NCBI GenBank assembly: GCA_002721755.1
Contig: PBLL01000024.1
Location: 1-59,323 of the forward strand
Source of the DNA: Actinomycetota bacterium
GTDB taxonomy: Bacteria; Actinomycetota; Acidimicrobiia; Acidimicrobiales; MedAcidi-G1
Reading direction: 5' to 3'
Length of the DNA: 59,323 bases
This document shows positions 1 through 11,467 of this stretch, in pieces. How positions within the stretch are numbered: position 1 is the first letter of the stretch; every line of letters begins with the position of its first letter. Made by a program: the position numbers and the translations under genes. The notes under the pieces were generated by a model that saw only the letters and a program-made list of their open reading frames with translations, did no database searches and had not been told where the DNA came from.

Positions 1-80
1 GTTGTCTTACCGTGATCGATATGTCCCATTGTTCCCACATTTACGTGGGGCTTATTTCTTTCGAACTGGGCCTTAGCCAT
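1..80 (-). CDS. tuf: Elongation factor Tu, N-terminal fragment (partial)
   Basis: The gene runs off the left edge; only the first 26 codons are present. They read [20 protein letters not shown], then the start of the P-loop (IDHGKTT), the GTP-binding signature of EF-Tu. EF-Tu delivers aminoacyl-tRNA to the ribosome. The ATG lies at 78-80 with a purine-rich GAGGGAG about 5 bases upstream. It is the last visible gene of the rpsL-rpsG-fusA-tuf group, 55 bp behind fusA, the usual bacterial str order. Confidence 0.95.
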   Translation of the reverse strand, partial: MAKAQFERNKPHVNVGTMGHIDHGKT

Positions 81-135
81 GACTCTCCCTCGAGTTTCTC
101 TATTGTTTTATTTTACCTTTTCAGTAAGTTTAAGC

Positions 136-2223
136 TTATTCACCGCGGATCCGAGTGACAATCTCTTCCTGAACTGAAGAAGGAGTTTGTTGATACGAAT
201 CGAACTGCATTGTATACGTCGCGCGCCCTTGAGTACGTGAACGCAAGTCTGTAGCATAGCCGAACATCTCAGATAGTGGTACCTGTGCGGTAACTACTTG
301 ATTATTTCCTCTTGCCTCCATTTGTCCGACTTTCCCTCTTCTAGAGTTCAAATCACCGACCACATCGCCCATATAATCCTCAGGTGTTACTACTTCCACC
401 GCAAAAATTGGCTCTAATAGAACTGGTTTTGCCTGTTTTATAACTTCTCTAAACCAAGATTGCGCCGCTATTTTGAAAGCCATCTCTGATGAATCCACAT
501 CATGATGTTTTCCATCATTAAGAGTTACCTTCATTCCTAATACTTGAAAACCTGCTAAAACTCCTGCAGTCATTGCAGACTGAATGCCTGCATCGACAGC
601 GGGAATATACTCCTTCGGAATTCGCCCACCAGTAACTTTGTCCTCAAAATCATAAGTTTTTTCACCTTCTGTCAGAGGTTCAACCGTGGCAACTATTTCA
701 GCAAACTGACCTGACCCGCCAGTTTGTTTTTTATGTGTATATCGATAATTTTCTACTGTTTTAGTAATCGTTTCTCGATAAGCGACTTGTGGCTTACCTA
801 CATTTGCATCAACACGAAATTCACGTAACATCCGATCTACCAAAACTTCAAGATGCAACTCACCCATGCCGCCAATAATCGTTTGACCGGTTTCGTCATC
901 ACTTCGAACTGTAAAAGTGGGATCTTCATCAGAAAGGGCTCCTAAAGCCTTACCCATTTTGTCTTGATCAGCCTTCGAGCGAGGCTCAACGGCAACATGG
1001 ATTACTGGATCTGGGAAATCAAGTTGTTCTAGCACTAGAGGATGATCAGGTGAACAAAGAGTATCTCCTGTTTTCGTGTCTTTAATTCCTACACCAGCAA
1101 CAATGTCACCCGTTCGAACAATATCAAGATCTTCTCGATCATTCGCATGCATTTCCAAAATACGTCCAATCCGCTCTTTCGAACCTGAACGCGTATTCAA
1201 AACATTTGCACCCTTTTCCAAAGTGCCGCTATAAACACGAAAATAAGTTAATTTCCCAACATGGGGATCTGTCATGATCTTAAAAGCAAGAGCAGCAAAC
1301 GGTTCATCGTCGCTTACTTGGCGTTTGGAAACTTCCTCACTCCGGGGTTCAATACCTTCAACCGGTGGAAGATCAAGTGGTGAGGGCAAATATTCAACAA
1401 CAGCATCTAAAAGTGGTTGCACACCTTTGTTCTTAAAAGCTGTACCGGTCAAAATCGGCACACAATCTCCTGAGAGAGTTCCTTGGCGGAGTGCTTTTTT
1501 CATATCTTCAACTGTAATTTCTTCCTCAGCAACAAATTTTTCAAGAATATTTTCATCGAACTCAGCTAGAAGGTCTACAAGTTCTGCACGATATTCATCA
1601 GCCTGAGATTTCAGATCATCTGGAATTTCCACTTCATTCCATGAAGCCCCCAAATCTTCACTTTCCCAAACCAGTGCTTTCATGGTGACCAAATCAATTA
1701 CACCAGCAAAGTCTGCTTCGGCACCTATAGGCAATTGAATTACTGCAGCTTTACAACCAAGACGCTCTTTTATGGTTCCTAAACAGAAGAAAAAATCAGC
1801 TCCAGTCCTGTCCATTTTGTTAACAAAACACATTCTTGGAACGTTGTGTCGGTCAGCCTGACGCCAAACAGTTTCAGTTTGTGGTTCAACCCCAGCAACC
1901 CCATCAAAAACCGCAATAGCTCCATCTAAAACTCTCAAAGAACGCTCTACTTCAACTGTAAAATCAACGTGACCTGGCGTGTCAATGATGTTTATTCTGT
2001 GTTCATTCCAAAAACAACTTGTTGCAGCAGAGGTAATAGTAATCCCTCGTTCTTGCTCTTGTTCCATCCAATCCATAGTTGCAGTGCCTTCATGAACTTC
2101 ACCGATTTTGTAATTAACACCGGTGTAATACAAGATTCTTTCTGTAGTAGTAGTTTTTCCTGCATCAATATGGGCCATAATCCCGATATTGCGAGTTTTT
2201 TCAAGAGGGTGTCTATTAGCCAT
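136..2223 (-). CDS. fusA: Elongation factor G
   Basis: A 695-residue translocation GTPase, the usual length for bacterial EF-G. The G1 motif [15 protein letters not shown] is near residue 17, the switch region follows ([16 protein letters not shown]), then DTPGHVDF and NKMD. Domain IV and the C-terminal EF-G fold are complete. It drives tRNA and mRNA movement on the ribosome. It sits between rpsG (37 bp upstream) and tuf (55 bp downstream). Its ribosome-binding site AGGTAAAA lies in an 18-bp tandem duplication. Nothing suggests fusidic acid resistance or a paralogous function. Confidence 0.98.
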   Translation of the reverse strand: MANRHPLEKTRNIGIMAHIDAGKTTTTERILYYTGVNYKIGEVHEGTATMDWMEQEQERGITITSAATSCFWNEHRINIIDTPGHVDFTVEVERSLRVLDGAIAVFDGVAGVEPQTETVWRQADRHNVPRMCFVNKMDRTGADFFFCLGTIKERLGCKAAVIQLPIGAEADFAGVIDLVTMKALVWESEDLGASWNEVEIPDDLKSQADEYRAELVDLLAEFDENILEKFVAEEEITVEDMKKALRQGTLSGDCVPILTGTAFKNKGVQPLLDAVVEYLPSPLDLPPVEGIEPRSEEVSKRQVSDDEPFAALAFKIMTDPHVGKLTYFRVYSGTLEKGANVLNTRSGSKERIGRILEMHANDREDLDIVRTGDIVAGVGIKDTKTGDTLCSPDHPLVLEQLDFPDPVIHVAVEPRSKADQDKMGKALGALSDEDPTFTVRSDDETGQTIIGGMGELHLEVLVDRMLREFRVDANVGKPQVAYRETITKTVENYRYTHKKQTGGSGQFAEIVATVEPLTEGEKTYDFEDKVTGGRIPKEYIPAVDAGIQSAMTAGVLAGFQVLGMKVTLNDGKHHDVDSSEMAFKIAAQSWFREVIKQAKPVLLEPIFAVEVVTPEDYMGDVVGDLNSRRGKVGQMEARGNNQVVTAQVPLSEMFGYATDLRSRTQGRATYTMQFDSYQQTPSSVQEEIVTRIRGE

Positions 2224-2226
2224 AAC

Positions 2227-2262
2227 TTTTACCTGAATTTAATTTTCTACCTGAATTTAATT
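2227..2262. repeat. 18-bp tandem duplication in the rpsG-fusA spacer
   Basis: Two 18-bp units, 2227-2244 and 2245-2262, differ at one base. The core ACCTGAATTTAATT occurs in both. On the coding strand each unit carries a CAGGTA segment, so the ribosome-binding site of fusA has an upstream copy. The outer unit runs into the rpsG stop codon. Confidence 0.9.
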
Positions 2263-2731
2263 ACCAGCGATAATGTGCAAATGCTTTATTAGCTTCAGCC
2301 ATTTTATGCAAATCCTCACGGCGCTTTACTGACGAACCAATTCCATTCGCTGAATCCATTATCTCATTAGCTAAGCGTTCAGACATGGATCTTTCTCTTC
2401 TTTCTCGTGCATAATCCACAAGCCATCGAACAGCCAATGTGGTAGCGCGACGGGGTTTTACTTCAACAGGAACTTGATAAGTTGCTCCTCCAACACGACG
2501 ACTACGTACTTCTAGTTGTGGTCGGATATTTTCTAAAGCGTCCTTGAGTACACCCACAGGTTCACTACCTGTTTTTGTTTCTACAATTTTTAAAGCCCCG
2601 TATACGATCTGCTCCGCGGTTGAACGTTTACCATGTTTTAAAACTTTATTCACTAACTGAGTGACTGCACTCGATCTATATACAGGATCTGGTATGAGAG
2701 TTCTTCGAACAGCTGGTCCCTTCCTAGGCAT
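2261..2731 (-). CDS. rpsG: 30S ribosomal protein S7
   Basis: A 156-residue primary 16S-binding protein of the small-subunit head. It begins [20 protein letters not shown] and contains the conserved [11 protein letters not shown] and [15 protein letters not shown] segments. The length matches the family. It starts 2 bp after the rpsL stop, so the two are probably translationally coupled. Confidence 0.98.
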   Translation of the reverse strand: MPRKGPAVRRTLIPDPVYRSSAVTQLVNKVLKHGKRSTAEQIVYGALKIVETKTGSEPVGVLKDALENIRPQLEVRSRRVGGATYQVPVEVKPRRATTLAVRWLVDYARERRERSMSERLANEIMDSANGIGSSVKRREDLHKMAEANKAFAHYRW

Positions 2732-2733
2732 AA

Positions 2734-3105
2734 TCAGCTATCTTTCTTTGCACCATAGCGACTGCGGGACTGACTTCTCTCAGAAACACCAGAAGTATCA
2801 AGCGTGCCTCGTACGATTTTATAACGAACGCCCGGTAAGTCTTTCACACGACCACCTCTTAATAAGACAATTGAATGTTCTTGCAAATTATGACCTTCGC
2901 CAGGTATGTACGCTGTCACTTCCATTCCACTTGTTAAACGAACCCTTGCTACTTTTCGGAGAGCTGAATTAGGTTTTTTCGGAGTGGTCGTAAAAACTCT
3001 CGTGCAAACACCGCGTCTTTGTGGAGCACCCTTCAAAGCAGGAGTAGTTTCTTTTCTACGCTTTGATTGACGACCTTTACGGACCAGTTGTTGAATTGTG
3101 GGCAC
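2734..3105 (-). CDS. rpsL: 30S ribosomal protein S12
   Basis: A 123-residue decoding-centre protein beginning [18 protein letters not shown]. The streptomycin-target region [17 protein letters not shown] keeps its lysines, and [15 protein letters not shown] keeps the Asp normally methylthiolated by RimO. The sequence therefore looks streptomycin-sensitive. First gene of the rpsL-rpsG-fusA-tuf unit; a candidate promoter lies in the 113-bp spacer after rpoC. Confidence 0.98.
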   Translation of the reverse strand: MPTIQQLVRKGRQSKRRKETTPALKGAPQRRGVCTRVFTTTPKKPNSALRKVARVRLTSGMEVTAYIPGEGHNLQEHSIVLLRGGRVKDLPGVRYKIVRGTLDTSGVSERSQSRSRYGAKKDS

Positions 3106-3172
3106 GACTTACCTCAAACCTTGCCTATTGGAATTGAAAATGCGACAGAATTAACTGCGGCACGAAATATTG

Positions 3173-3201
3173 AGTCTACGCTAGGCATCTTCAGGTCACA
3201 A
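3173..3201 (-). promoter_or_regulatory. Candidate promoter for rpsL-rpsG-fusA-tuf
   Basis: On the minus strand TTGTGA (3196-3201) and TAGACT (3173-3178) are separated by exactly 17 bases, a plausible sigma-70-type -35/-10 pair. It lies about 70 bases upstream of the rpsL start, in the rpoC-rpsL spacer (3106-3218). Motif match only. Confidence 0.4.
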
Positions 3202-3218
3202 TAAGAAATCTAAGTATC

Positions 3219-6200
3219 TCAATCAATTTCTTCAATAGCTTCTTCAATGGCACCATTAGCTTGATCAATTACATCTGCCTCGTAAGCACCGGCAAAACCA
3301 TTTTCACTGTCATCACCACCGTCAGCCTGAGTTGCTAGCCATTCAGCCAAGTCTTGTTCTTCATCAGCTGATGAATAAAAGTCCATAGGTTTATATTCAG
3401 GCGCGTGTGTTCCGACTCTTCTGTACTCTTGACGGCCAGTACCAGCTGGGATCAACTTACCGATAATGATATTTTCTTTCAATCCAACCAATTTGTCACG
3501 CCTGCTCTCAATAGCAGCTTCTGTTAGAACACGGGTTGTCTCCTGAAAAGATGCAGCTGATAGCCAAGAATCAGTAGCAAGTGAAGCCTTCGTGATGCCC
3601 ATCAGCTCCGGTCGACCTTCAGCCGGTTTCTTTCCTTCTTCAACCAAATTTCTATTAGTCGTAGCAAAAATGGGCGAATCTACCTGCTCTCCTGGAAGAA
3701 AATCTGAATCTCCGGGATCACTAATTCTTACTCTTCGCGTCATCTGTCTTACGACTAGTTCAATATGCTTATCATGAATTGAAACACCTTGGTCTCGATA
3801 AACCTTTTGAACTTCATCTACCAAATACTGTTGAGTCTCTCTGACTCCTTTAATCTCAAGAAGTTCTTTTGGATCTCTAGGTCCTTCAACTATTGCGTCG
3901 CCGGCAGAAACCTCATCTCCATCTTTAAATTCCAGACGTGAAATACCAGGAATTAAATGAGTTTCTTCAGTACCATCATCAGATACAACAGTTACTTCAC
4001 GGCCTCTTCCTTCATCCTCTCCTATTCGGATTACACCGGAAATTCTTGACAAAGTTGCCTTACCTTTAGGGGTACGTGCTTCAAACAACTCAACTACACG
4101 AGGCAAACCTGCAGCAATGTCTCTTCCGGCAGCGGCAACGCCACCGGTATGAAATGTTCTCATCGTTAGCTGCGTACCGGGCTCACCAATTGACTGAGCT
4201 GCTATGACGCCTACCGCTTCACCTATTTCTATAGGTTTTCCTGTTGCTAAAGACATCCCGTAACAGGCCCCTGAAACCCCCTGATCTGAGTCATCTGTCA
4301 GAGGTGATAGCACTCTAACTCTCTCGACTGTTGGATCGTCTCGAAGAGCGATCATCTCTTCTTCACCCACAATTGTTCCCTTTTCATACACAGTGCCATC
4401 TGAAAGTTCAACATCTTCTGCAAGAGTTCTACTAAATAATTTAGTTTCTATATGTGAACGGAAACCCGGTTCATCTTCTCGAATATTTTCTACCCAGACC
4501 GAACGTAAAGGCTTTCCACTTTCAAAAACATCTTCATCATTAATAATCAATTCTTGACAAACATCAACTAACCTTCTGGTCAAATAACCTGAATCGGCAG
4601 TTCTTAAAGCAGTATCAACAAGACCTTTGCGCGCTCCAGGAGTAGCAATAAAATACTCCAACATAGCCAATCCCTCTCGGAAATTAGATTTAATTGGGCG
4701 TGGAATTAAATCTCCTCTTGGATTAGCTACCAATCCTCGCATGCCGGCGATTTGTCTAACTTGCATCATGTTTCCACGAGCGCCAGATTTCATCATCATG
4801 TCAATAGGGTTAAATTGATCATCCTGTAGAACTTCAGCCATTCTCTCAGTTATCTCAGCGGTAGCAGCATTCCAAATCTCGATTTCTTTCTGCCTTCTCT
4901 CACCATCTGTAATAATTCCTCTACGGAACTGATTCTCAACTTTTTCAGCATCCTTTTCATACTTATCCAGAATCGCCTGCTTATCTGAAGGTGTTTTTAC
5001 ATCCTCAATTGAAACAGTGATACCAGACTGTGACGCATAACGGAAACATTTATCTTTAAGGCTGTCAAGACTATTTGAAACAACTTTCTTAGGGTAATGA
5101 CGTGCTAAATCGTCAACAATTGATCCCATAGCTTTTTTGTCCACTTGATAATTTACGTAACCAAAGCCCGCTGGAAGAGCCTCGTTAAAAATAACTCGTC
5201 CGGCAGTAGTCTTCTCCCAGACAAGACCGTCGCCATTTTCTGATTCAAGAGCCAAATCTGGATAACTATCTGATCTGAATTCAATTAATGCATGCAAATG
5301 CAAAGACCCGCTGTCCAAAGCCTGTTCAATCTCATGAATCCTTCGAAACGTTCTTCCTTCGCCTGTAGCTCCCTCTACTTCACTAGTCAAATAGTAGCCA
5401 CCTATGATCATGTCTTGGGTTGGTGTAACCAAAGGTCTACCATGCGCTGGGCTGAGTACATTGTTTGCAGAAAGCATCAAAACTCTTGCTTCTGCTTGTG
5501 CTTCTGCCGACAAAGGTAAATGAACGGCCATCTGATCGCCATCGAAATCTGCATTAAAAGCAGTGCAAACTAAGGGATGTATTCGAATAGCTTTACCTTC
5601 CACCAAAACAGGTTCAAACGCTTGAATTCCTAGACGGTGAAGAGTTGGTGCTCTATTTAAAAGAACGGGGTGTTCTTGAATAACCTCTTCTAGAACATCC
5701 CAGACTTGTGGCTTTCGCCTTTCAACCATTCTTTTTGCAGATTTAATGTTCTGAGCAAGTTCTCCATCCACTAAACGCTTCATTACAAACGGTTTAAATA
5801 ACTCAAGAGCCATTAGTTTCGGAAGACCACATTGATGGAACTTAAGAGTAGGACCAGCAACAATTACTGATCTACCCGAATAGTCAACTCGTTTACCTAG
5901 AAGGTTCTGTCTAAATCTTCCCTGTTTACCTTTTAGCATGTCAGAAAGAGATTTCAATGGACGATTGCCTGGACCTGTTACCGGTCGCCCTCGCCGACCA
6001 TTATCGAACAGCGCGTCAACAGCTTCTTGTAACATACGTTTTTCGTTATTAACGATAATTCGAGGTGCGCCCAGATCTAATAAACGCTTTAACCGATTAT
6101 TCCGGTTAATTACTCTTCTATATAAATCATTCAAATCAGAAGTTGCAAAACGCCCACCATCTAACTGAACCATTGGTCGAAGATCAGGAGGTATGACAGG

Positions 6201-7208
6201 AACAGCGTCAAGAATCATAGCTCTAGGTTCGTTTACACGACGTCCATGCTCATCGCGTCTATTAAAGGAAGCAACAATTTTTAGTCTCTTAATAGCTTTC
6301 TGTCGTCTTTGAGTTGAAAGTGGTTTCTGACCTTTGGGCGGATCAATCATTCCCCGCAAAGTAATTTCCTCTTCATCAAAATCAATACAATCGATTAATT
6401 GCGACAAAGCATCAGCACCCATACCCCCTTCAAAATATTCCCCCCAACGATCTTCTAATTCACGCCAAAGAATTTCATCTTCAATTATTTGCCGAGGGAA
6501 AAGACCTTTGAACTCTTCCCATGCTCTATCTAAAACATCTAATTCCTGCTCATACTGTTCGCGTATAAACTGCATGTCTTTTTCTGCTGCTTTCTGGCGG
6601 GCTTTTAAATCGTTATCTTTGAGACCCTCATTTTCCATTTCAGCTAGTTCAGCTTCAAGATCTTCTTTACGACGATCAAGTTCTCGATCACGTTCTTCTT
6701 CAATTGCGTTACGCTCTTCAGAAAGCTCCTTCTCTAATTCTGGAAGATCCTCATGTCTTCCTTCTTCATCAACAGTCACAACTAGATTTGCCGCAAAATA
6801 TATAACCTTTTCGAGCTGCTTTGCCTTTAATTCTTCCTTGGGTTCATTACCAGTTAACAAATATGCCAACCATGAACGTGTTCCGCGCAAGTACCAAATA
6901 TGGACAGCAGGTGCAGCTAACTCGATATGACCCATACGTTCACGTCTAACTTTTGATCTAGTTACCTCAACGCCACATCGTTCGCAAATAATTCCCTTAA
7001 ATCTAACTCTCTTATATTTGCCGCAATAACACTCCCAATCTTTTGTGGGACCGAAAATCTTTTCACAAAAAAGACCATCTTTTTCAGGCTTAAGTGTTCG
7101 GTAATTTATCGTTTCAGGTTTTTTTACTTCACCATTTGACCACATGCGAATGTCATCAGCAGTAGCCAAACCAATTCGAATATTTGAAAACTCGTTGACG
7201 TCTATCAC
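3219..7208 (-). CDS. rpoC: RNA polymerase beta' subunit
   Basis: A 1329-residue catalytic subunit. The N-terminal zinc finger ([13 protein letters not shown], then CERCG) is intact, as are the active-site Mg loop [10 protein letters not shown] and the bridge/trigger helix region ([16 protein letters not shown], then TMRTFHTGG). A charged coiled-coil-like insertion rich in Glu/Arg/Lys lies around residues 150-210, consistent with an actinobacterial beta'. The second zinc site is largely gone: near residue 982 only one Cys (GVSGACYG) remains of the usual CxxC, and the Cys normally near residue 894 is Val. It is 39 bp behind rpoB and co-transcribed with it. Confidence 0.98.
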   Translation of the reverse strand: MIDVNEFSNIRIGLATADDIRMWSNGEVKKPETINYRTLKPEKDGLFCEKIFGPTKDWECYCGKYKRVRFKGIICERCGVEVTRSKVRRERMGHIELAAPAVHIWYLRGTRSWLAYLLTGNEPKEELKAKQLEKVIYFAANLVVTVDEEGRHEDLPELEKELSEERNAIEEERDRELDRRKEDLEAELAEMENEGLKDNDLKARQKAAEKDMQFIREQYEQELDVLDRAWEEFKGLFPRQIIEDEILWRELEDRWGEYFEGGMGADALSQLIDCIDFDEEEITLRGMIDPPKGQKPLSTQRRQKAIKRLKIVASFNRRDEHGRRVNEPRAMILDAVPVIPPDLRPMVQLDGGRFATSDLNDLYRRVINRNNRLKRLLDLGAPRIIVNNEKRMLQEAVDALFDNGRRGRPVTGPGNRPLKSLSDMLKGKQGRFRQNLLGKRVDYSGRSVIVAGPTLKFHQCGLPKLMALELFKPFVMKRLVDGELAQNIKSAKRMVERRKPQVWDVLEEVIQEHPVLLNRAPTLHRLGIQAFEPVLVEGKAIRIHPLVCTAFNADFDGDQMAVHLPLSAEAQAEARVLMLSANNVLSPAHGRPLVTPTQDMIIGGYYLTSEVEGATGEGRTFRRIHEIEQALDSGSLHLHALIEFRSDSYPDLALESENGDGLVWEKTTAGRVIFNEALPAGFGYVNYQVDKKAMGSIVDDLARHYPKKVVSNSLDSLKDKCFRYASQSGITVSIEDVKTPSDKQAILDKYEKDAEKVENQFRRGIITDGERRQKEIEIWNAATAEITERMAEVLQDDQFNPIDMMMKSGARGNMMQVRQIAGMRGLVANPRGDLIPRPIKSNFREGLAMLEYFIATPGARKGLVDTALRTADSGYLTRRLVDVCQELIINDEDVFESGKPLRSVWVENIREDEPGFRSHIETKLFSRTLAEDVELSDGTVYEKGTIVGEEEMIALRDDPTVERVRVLSPLTDDSDQGVSGACYGMSLATGKPIEIGEAVGVIAAQSIGEPGTQLTMRTFHTGGVAAAGRDIAAGLPRVVELFEARTPKGKATLSRISGVIRIGEDEGRGREVTVVSDDGTEETHLIPGISRLEFKDGDEVSAGDAIVEGPRDPKELLEIKGVRETQQYLVDEVQKVYRDQGVSIHDKHIELVVRQMTRRVRISDPGDSDFLPGEQVDSPIFATTNRNLVEEGKKPAEGRPELMGITKASLATDSWLSAASFQETTRVLTEAAIESRRDKLVGLKENIIIGKLIPAGTGRQEYRRVGTHAPEYKPMDFYSSADEEQDLAEWLATQADGGDDSENGFAGAYEADVIDQANGAIEEAIEEID

Positions 7209-7247
7209 TCTTTATTTCCTTATTTTCCTACTACCAAATTTCTCTTA

Positions 7248-10200
7248 TTACGAAAACGCTCTTACCGCACGCGCAGCCTCTCGAGCTGCATCCTCTTCAT
7301 CAGATCCTCTCTCTGGTCGAGAAAGATCAATACCGAGAGCCTCTGTTGTTCTATAGACATCTTCATCCATCTCTCTGATCTCAACTTCTTTGCCATCGTT
7401 GTCTAGAACTTCGACATTTAAACACAAAGACTGCATCTCTTTGATCAGAACTTTGAAACTCTCTGGTATCCCTGGTTCTGGAATGTTATCCCCTTTAACA
7501 ATTGCCTCATATACTCTTACGCGCCCAAGTACGTCATCAGATTTAATAGTCAATAACTCTTGTAGGCAATACGAAGCACCATAAGCTTCTAATGCCCAAA
7601 CTTCCATCTCTCCAAATCTCTGACCACCAAATTGGGCTTTACCACCCAAAGGCTGCTGCGTGATCATAGAGTAAGGTCCAGTTGATCTTGCGTGGATCTT
7701 GTCATCAACTAAATGTGCAAGTTTCAAAATATAAACGTACCCAATTCCAATGGGCTCGTCATAAGCTTCACCTGTACGACCGTTATAGAGAACAACTTTG
7801 CCATCTTCTCCGATAAGTTTTTCTCCGTCCGCTGAATCTGGTCGAAGATTTCCAAGAATTTTACGAATGCTTGGATGATCACTATTTGGATCTTCTTCAT
7901 CCCAACTAGCGCCATCAAAAACCGGTGTTGCTACATGAACCGAAGGTTTCGTGCTGGTTCTTGTTTTCTTAGCTTCCAAATCACGATCTACAGGATTTCC
8001 TACACCTTGGCCATCAATTTCCCATCCCCAGCGGGCGCAATAACCCAAATGTGTTTCAAGCACTTGTCCTACATTCATTCTTGAAGGAACACCCAATGGA
8101 TTGAGAATAATGTCAACAGGTGTGCCATCTTTCATGTAAGGCATATCTTCAATAGGAAGAATCTTTGAAATAACGCCCTTATTCCCATGTCGTCCAGCTA
8201 ATTTATCTCCGACGCTAATCTTTCGCTTTTGGGCAACATGGACTCTTACAAGCTGGTTTACACCTGGTGGCAATTCATCTCCAGCTTCCCTGTCAAAAAC
8301 TTTTACATCAATAACTTTTCCTGATTCACCATGTGGCAATTTAAGTGAAGTGTCACGTACTTCACGAGCTTTTTCACCAAAAATTGCTCTCAATAGTCTC
8401 TCTTCGGGTGTTAGTTCTGTTTCACCTTTTGGAGTAACTTTTCCTACTAAAACATCTCCAGGTGATACTTCAGCACCGATTCTAATTATTCCCCGATCAT
8501 CCAGATCAGCCAAGATCTCATCGGAGAGATTAGGAATATCTCTGGTTATCTCTTCAGCACCAAGCTTTGTATCACGCGCATCTATCTCATGTTCATGAAT
8601 GTGAATGGAAGTTAGAACATCATCTTTTACTAGCCGTTCAGAAACAATAATTGCATCTTCATAGTTAAACCCTTCCCATGACATATAAGCAACTAACAGA
8701 TTTTTTCCTAAAGCTAGCTCTCCACTATCAGTAGAAGAGCCATCAGCTAAAAGTTCACCGGTACGAAACTTTTGACCTGGTACGACTCTCGCTTGCTGAT
8801 TTACGCAAGTATCCTGATTTGATCTTTCAAATTTGACCAACTCATGTGTTGTGATTCCAGATTTGCGATATTCAACAACAACTGACTTAGCATCAACCTC
8901 AACTACTGTTCCAGCCTCTTCAGCCAACAACATGTCAGCTGCATCATGTGCAGCTGGGGCCTCCATCCCAGTACCTATAAAAGGAGACTCTGCACGTATT
9001 AGTGGAACAGCTTGACGTTGCATATTGGCTCCCATGAGAGCACGGTTTGCGTCATCATGTTCGACGAAAGGAATTAAAGCAGTAGCAACCGAAACAATCT
9101 GCTGAGCGGAAACATCCATCAACTGAACTTCGGACGGCGGAACATACGAAATTTCTGTTGTTGCACCAAAAAATACATCTTGCTCTAACTGTTGCTTATG
9201 ATCTTGAAGTGAAGCAGATTGTGGTGAGCGACGCACAAGTACTCTTTCATTTCTAAAAGATCCATCTGTATTCAATGGAGCATTTGCTTGAGCGACAACA
9301 TACTCTTCCTCTTCAGCGGCATCTAAATGAATAATTTCGTTAGTTACTTTTCCGTTTACTACTTTTCTATAAGGGGATTCAATAAACCCGAAGTCATTTA
9401 CACGCCCGTAGGTTGCAAGTCCACCAATCAAACCAATATTCGGACCTTCAGGAGTCTCAATGGGACACATTCTTCCGTAGTGAGAGAAATGAACATCTCT
9501 AACTTCAAAACCAGCTCTTTCACGTGATAGACCACCAGGTCCTAATGCAGACAAACGTCGCCTATGGGTCAATCCAGAAAGAGGATTCACCTGATCCATG
9601 AATTGGGACAACTGACTTGTACCAAAAAATTCTTTGATTGACGCAACAACTGGTCGAATGTTGATGAGCGATTGGGGTGTTATAGCTTCTACGTCCTGAG
9701 TTGTCATACGCTCACGAACTACACGTTCAAGACGCGAGAGACCTATTCTTACCTGATTTTGAATAAGTTCACCGACACAACGGATCCTGCGGTTTGCGAA
9801 ATGGTCTTGATCATCAAGACGATAACCAGGTTCACCCGCTGCCAAGTGCAGAAGATACGTGCATGTTGCCAAAACTTCTGCTTTCGACAACACAGTCTGA
9901 TCACGAGTTGGTCTTTCTAACTCAATTCCAAGATTTTTTTCAATCCATTCGATTTCTGGACCAAGTTTCCGATTCAACTTATAACGGCCAACCCGTGATA
10001 AGTCATATCTGCGTGATTCAAAAAATGCATTACGTAAATATGCTCTAGCCGCTTCAACAGAAGGTGGCTCTCCAGGGTGCACCCTTCGATAAATTTCTAA
10101 CAACGCTTCTTCTTCTGTTACATTATTTTCGCGATCATTTTCCCACTGACCTTCGAGATAATCAAAATGATTTACTAAACGATCAAGGAAACCAGGAAAA

Positions 10201-10847
10201 TTCTCCTCGTCATAACCTAAAGCTCGTAGAAGAGTAAACATCGACAACCGACGTTTTCTAGCTACTCGACAACCAGCTGTAACATCTTTTCCAGGCTTTT
10301 GTTCTACGTCGAATTCAATCCATTCACCTCGGTAAGGGTGAACCGTCGCAGTTACAAGCTGATGCTTTGCAAGATTTCTTAATCTGTAGCGTTCTCCGGG
10401 TTGAAAAATAACTCCTGGGGACCTAACCAGTTGTGAAACAACTACTCTCTCTGTGCCATTGATAATAAAGGTGCCTTTTTCCGTCATAAGAGGAAAGTCA
10501 CCTAAGAAAACAGTTTGTTCTTTAATTTCACCTGTGTGAGCATTCAGAAAACGGGCACGTACAAAGATAGGACCTGAATAGGTCATATCTTTTTCTTTAC
10601 ACTCATCAACTGTGAACTTTGGTGGTGGCCTAAGATCTTCGTCTTTTGGATCAAACTCCAATTCAAGTGAAAGTGTTTCACTTACATCGGTTATAGGACT
10701 TATATCAGAAAAGATACCCTTTAATCCCGATTCCATAAGCCAATTGAACGACTCATGTTGAACAGCTATTAAATCTGGTAACTCTAAAATCTTTTCAAGG
10801 TTCCCAAACGAGTATCGATCTCGAAGTAACGGTCGAGCAGACAACAA
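7248..10847 (-). CDS. rpoB: RNA polymerase beta subunit
   Basis: A beta subunit of about 1199 residues. The rifampicin region [20 protein letters not shown] keeps the Asp, His and Ser of sensitive enzymes and strongly resembles the actinobacterial version. The start is TTG: two consecutive TTG codons (10845-10847, 10842-10844) follow GGGAG with 4 and 7 base spacing, so the second is the better initiator; an in-frame ATG near the N-terminus is lacking. It lies 236 bp downstream of rplL, with a possible attenuator and promoter between, and is followed by rpoC. Confidence 0.98.
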   Translation of the reverse strand: MLSARPLLRDRYSFGNLEKILELPDLIAVQHESFNWLMESGLKGIFSDISPITDVSETLSLELEFDPKDEDLRPPPKFTVDECKEKDMTYSGPIFVRARFLNAHTGEIKEQTVFLGDFPLMTEKGTFIINGTERVVVSQLVRSPGVIFQPGERYRLRNLAKHQLVTATVHPYRGEWIEFDVEQKPGKDVTAGCRVARKRRLSMFTLLRALGYDEENFPGFLDRLVNHFDYLEGQWENDRENNVTEEEALLEIYRRVHPGEPPSVEAARAYLRNAFFESRRYDLSRVGRYKLNRKLGPEIEWIEKNLGIELERPTRDQTVLSKAEVLATCTYLLHLAAGEPGYRLDDQDHFANRRIRCVGELIQNQVRIGLSRLERVVRERMTTQDVEAITPQSLINIRPVVASIKEFFGTSQLSQFMDQVNPLSGLTHRRRLSALGPGGLSRERAGFEVRDVHFSHYGRMCPIETPEGPNIGLIGGLATYGRVNDFGFIESPYRKVVNGKVTNEIIHLDAAEEEEYVVAQANAPLNTDGSFRNERVLVRRSPQSASLQDHKQQLEQDVFFGATTEISYVPPSEVQLMDVSAQQIVSVATALIPFVEHDDANRALMGANMQRQAVPLIRAESPFIGTGMEAPAAHDAADMLLAEEAGTVVEVDAKSVVVEYRKSGITTHELVKFERSNQDTCVNQQARVVPGQKFRTGELLADGSSTDSGELALGKNLLVAYMSWEGFNYEDAIIVSERLVKDDVLTSIHIHEHEIDARDTKLGAEEITRDIPNLSDEILADLDDRGIIRIGAEVSPGDVLVGKVTPKGETELTPEERLLRAIFGEKAREVRDTSLKLPHGESGKVIDVKVFDREAGDELPPGVNQLVRVHVAQKRKISVGDKLAGRHGNKGVISKILPIEDMPYMKDGTPVDIILNPLGVPSRMNVGQVLETHLGYCARWGWEIDGQGVGNPVDRDLEAKKTRTSTKPSVHVATPVFDGASWDEEDPNSDHPSIRKILGNLRPDSADGEKLIGEDGKVVLYNGRTGEAYDEPIGIGYVYILKLAHLVDDKIHARSTGPYSMITQQPLGGKAQFGGQRFGEMEVWALEAYGASYCLQELLTIKSDDVLGRVRVYEAIVKGDNIPEPGIPESFKVLIKEMQSLCLNVEVLDNDGKEVEIREMDEDVYRTTEALGIDLSRPERGSDEEDAAREAARAVRAFS

Positions 10848-11010
10848 TAAACTCCCGGCAGAAGCTAGTAAATGCGGACAAACCGTGTCGAAACAAAATC
10901 ACTCCACGAAATGTAGAGAAATTTTGACGCAACACAGCGAAGTGAAATCCTAATAGAACTACACCCCTATGAACAACCCAAGAAGGGCATTCTTTTAATG
11001 AATTTTTTAG

Positions 11011-11039
11011 TTTTTAAAAGTAACTTTTTTAACTCTCAA
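11011..11039 (-). promoter_or_regulatory. Candidate internal promoter for rpoBC
   Basis: TTGAGA (11034-11039) and TAAAAA (11011-11016) on the minus strand are 17 bases apart, a good match for a -35/-10 pair, about 165 bases before the rpoB start. The 236-bp rplL-rpoB spacer (10848-11083) has no ORF and holds this and the hairpin below. A second weaker pair, TTGTTC-N18-TAGGAT, lies further downstream. Confidence 0.35.
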
Positions 11040-11072
11040 GAAACAAACAATCCAAAATGTTGGTTTATTAGG

Positions 11073-11099
11073 AAAAAATTGAGCTACTTTAACTCAATT
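11073..11099 (-). terminator. Weak hairpin/attenuator at the end of rplL
   Basis: On the minus strand AATTGAG (11093-11099) can pair with CTCAATT (11077-11083) across a 9-base loop that contains the rplL stop codon, followed by a T-run. The 7-bp stem is AT-rich, so it would be a leaky terminator. In E. coli a partial terminator between rplL and rpoB lowers rpoBC expression relative to L7/L12; this hairpin is in the same place. Confidence 0.45.
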
Positions 11100-11467
11100 G
11101 TGGCGCCAGCTGCCTCAAGAGCCTCTTTTGCCTTTTCTGCATCTTCTTTCGAAGCGCCTTCCATAAGTGTGCTTGGAGCACCATCAACAAGATCTTTAGC
11201 ATCTTTAAGACCCAAATTAGTAAGAGTTCGAACCTCTTTAATAACCTGGATTTTCTTGTCTCCTGCATCAGTAAGATGAACATCGAAGCTGTCTTTCTCC
11301 TCAGCTTCCCCATCTCCACCATCAGCTGCTGCTGGTGCTGCTGCAACTGCTGCAACTGGAGCCGCAGCAGTAACATCGAACTTCTCTTCGAACTCTTTTA
11401 ACAGTTCGCTAAGTTCAAGAACACTCATCGCACCGATAGCATCCAAGATTTCTTCTTTAGTAGCCAT
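11084..11467 (-). CDS. rplL: 50S ribosomal protein L7/L12
   Basis: A 127-residue stalk protein. The N-terminal dimerisation domain ([20 protein letters not shown]) is followed by an Ala-rich hinge around residues 35-50 and the conserved C-terminal factor-binding domain ([20 protein letters not shown], then LVDGAP). It recruits translation GTPases. It begins directly after the rplJ stop with no spacer, the normal L10-L7/L12 arrangement. Confidence 0.98.
   Translation of the reverse strand: MATKEEILDAIGAMSVLELSELLKEFEEKFDVTAAAPVAAVAAAPAAADGGDGEAEEKDSFDVHLTDAGDKKIQVIKEVRTLTNLGLKDAKDLVDGAPSTLMEGASKEDAEKAKEALEAAGATIELK

Noticed and set aside
6334-6930. 198-residue Ser-rich open frame antisense to rpoC
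   Set aside because: It mirrors the Glu/Arg/Lys-rich coiled region of RpoC; the composition follows from the sense codons.
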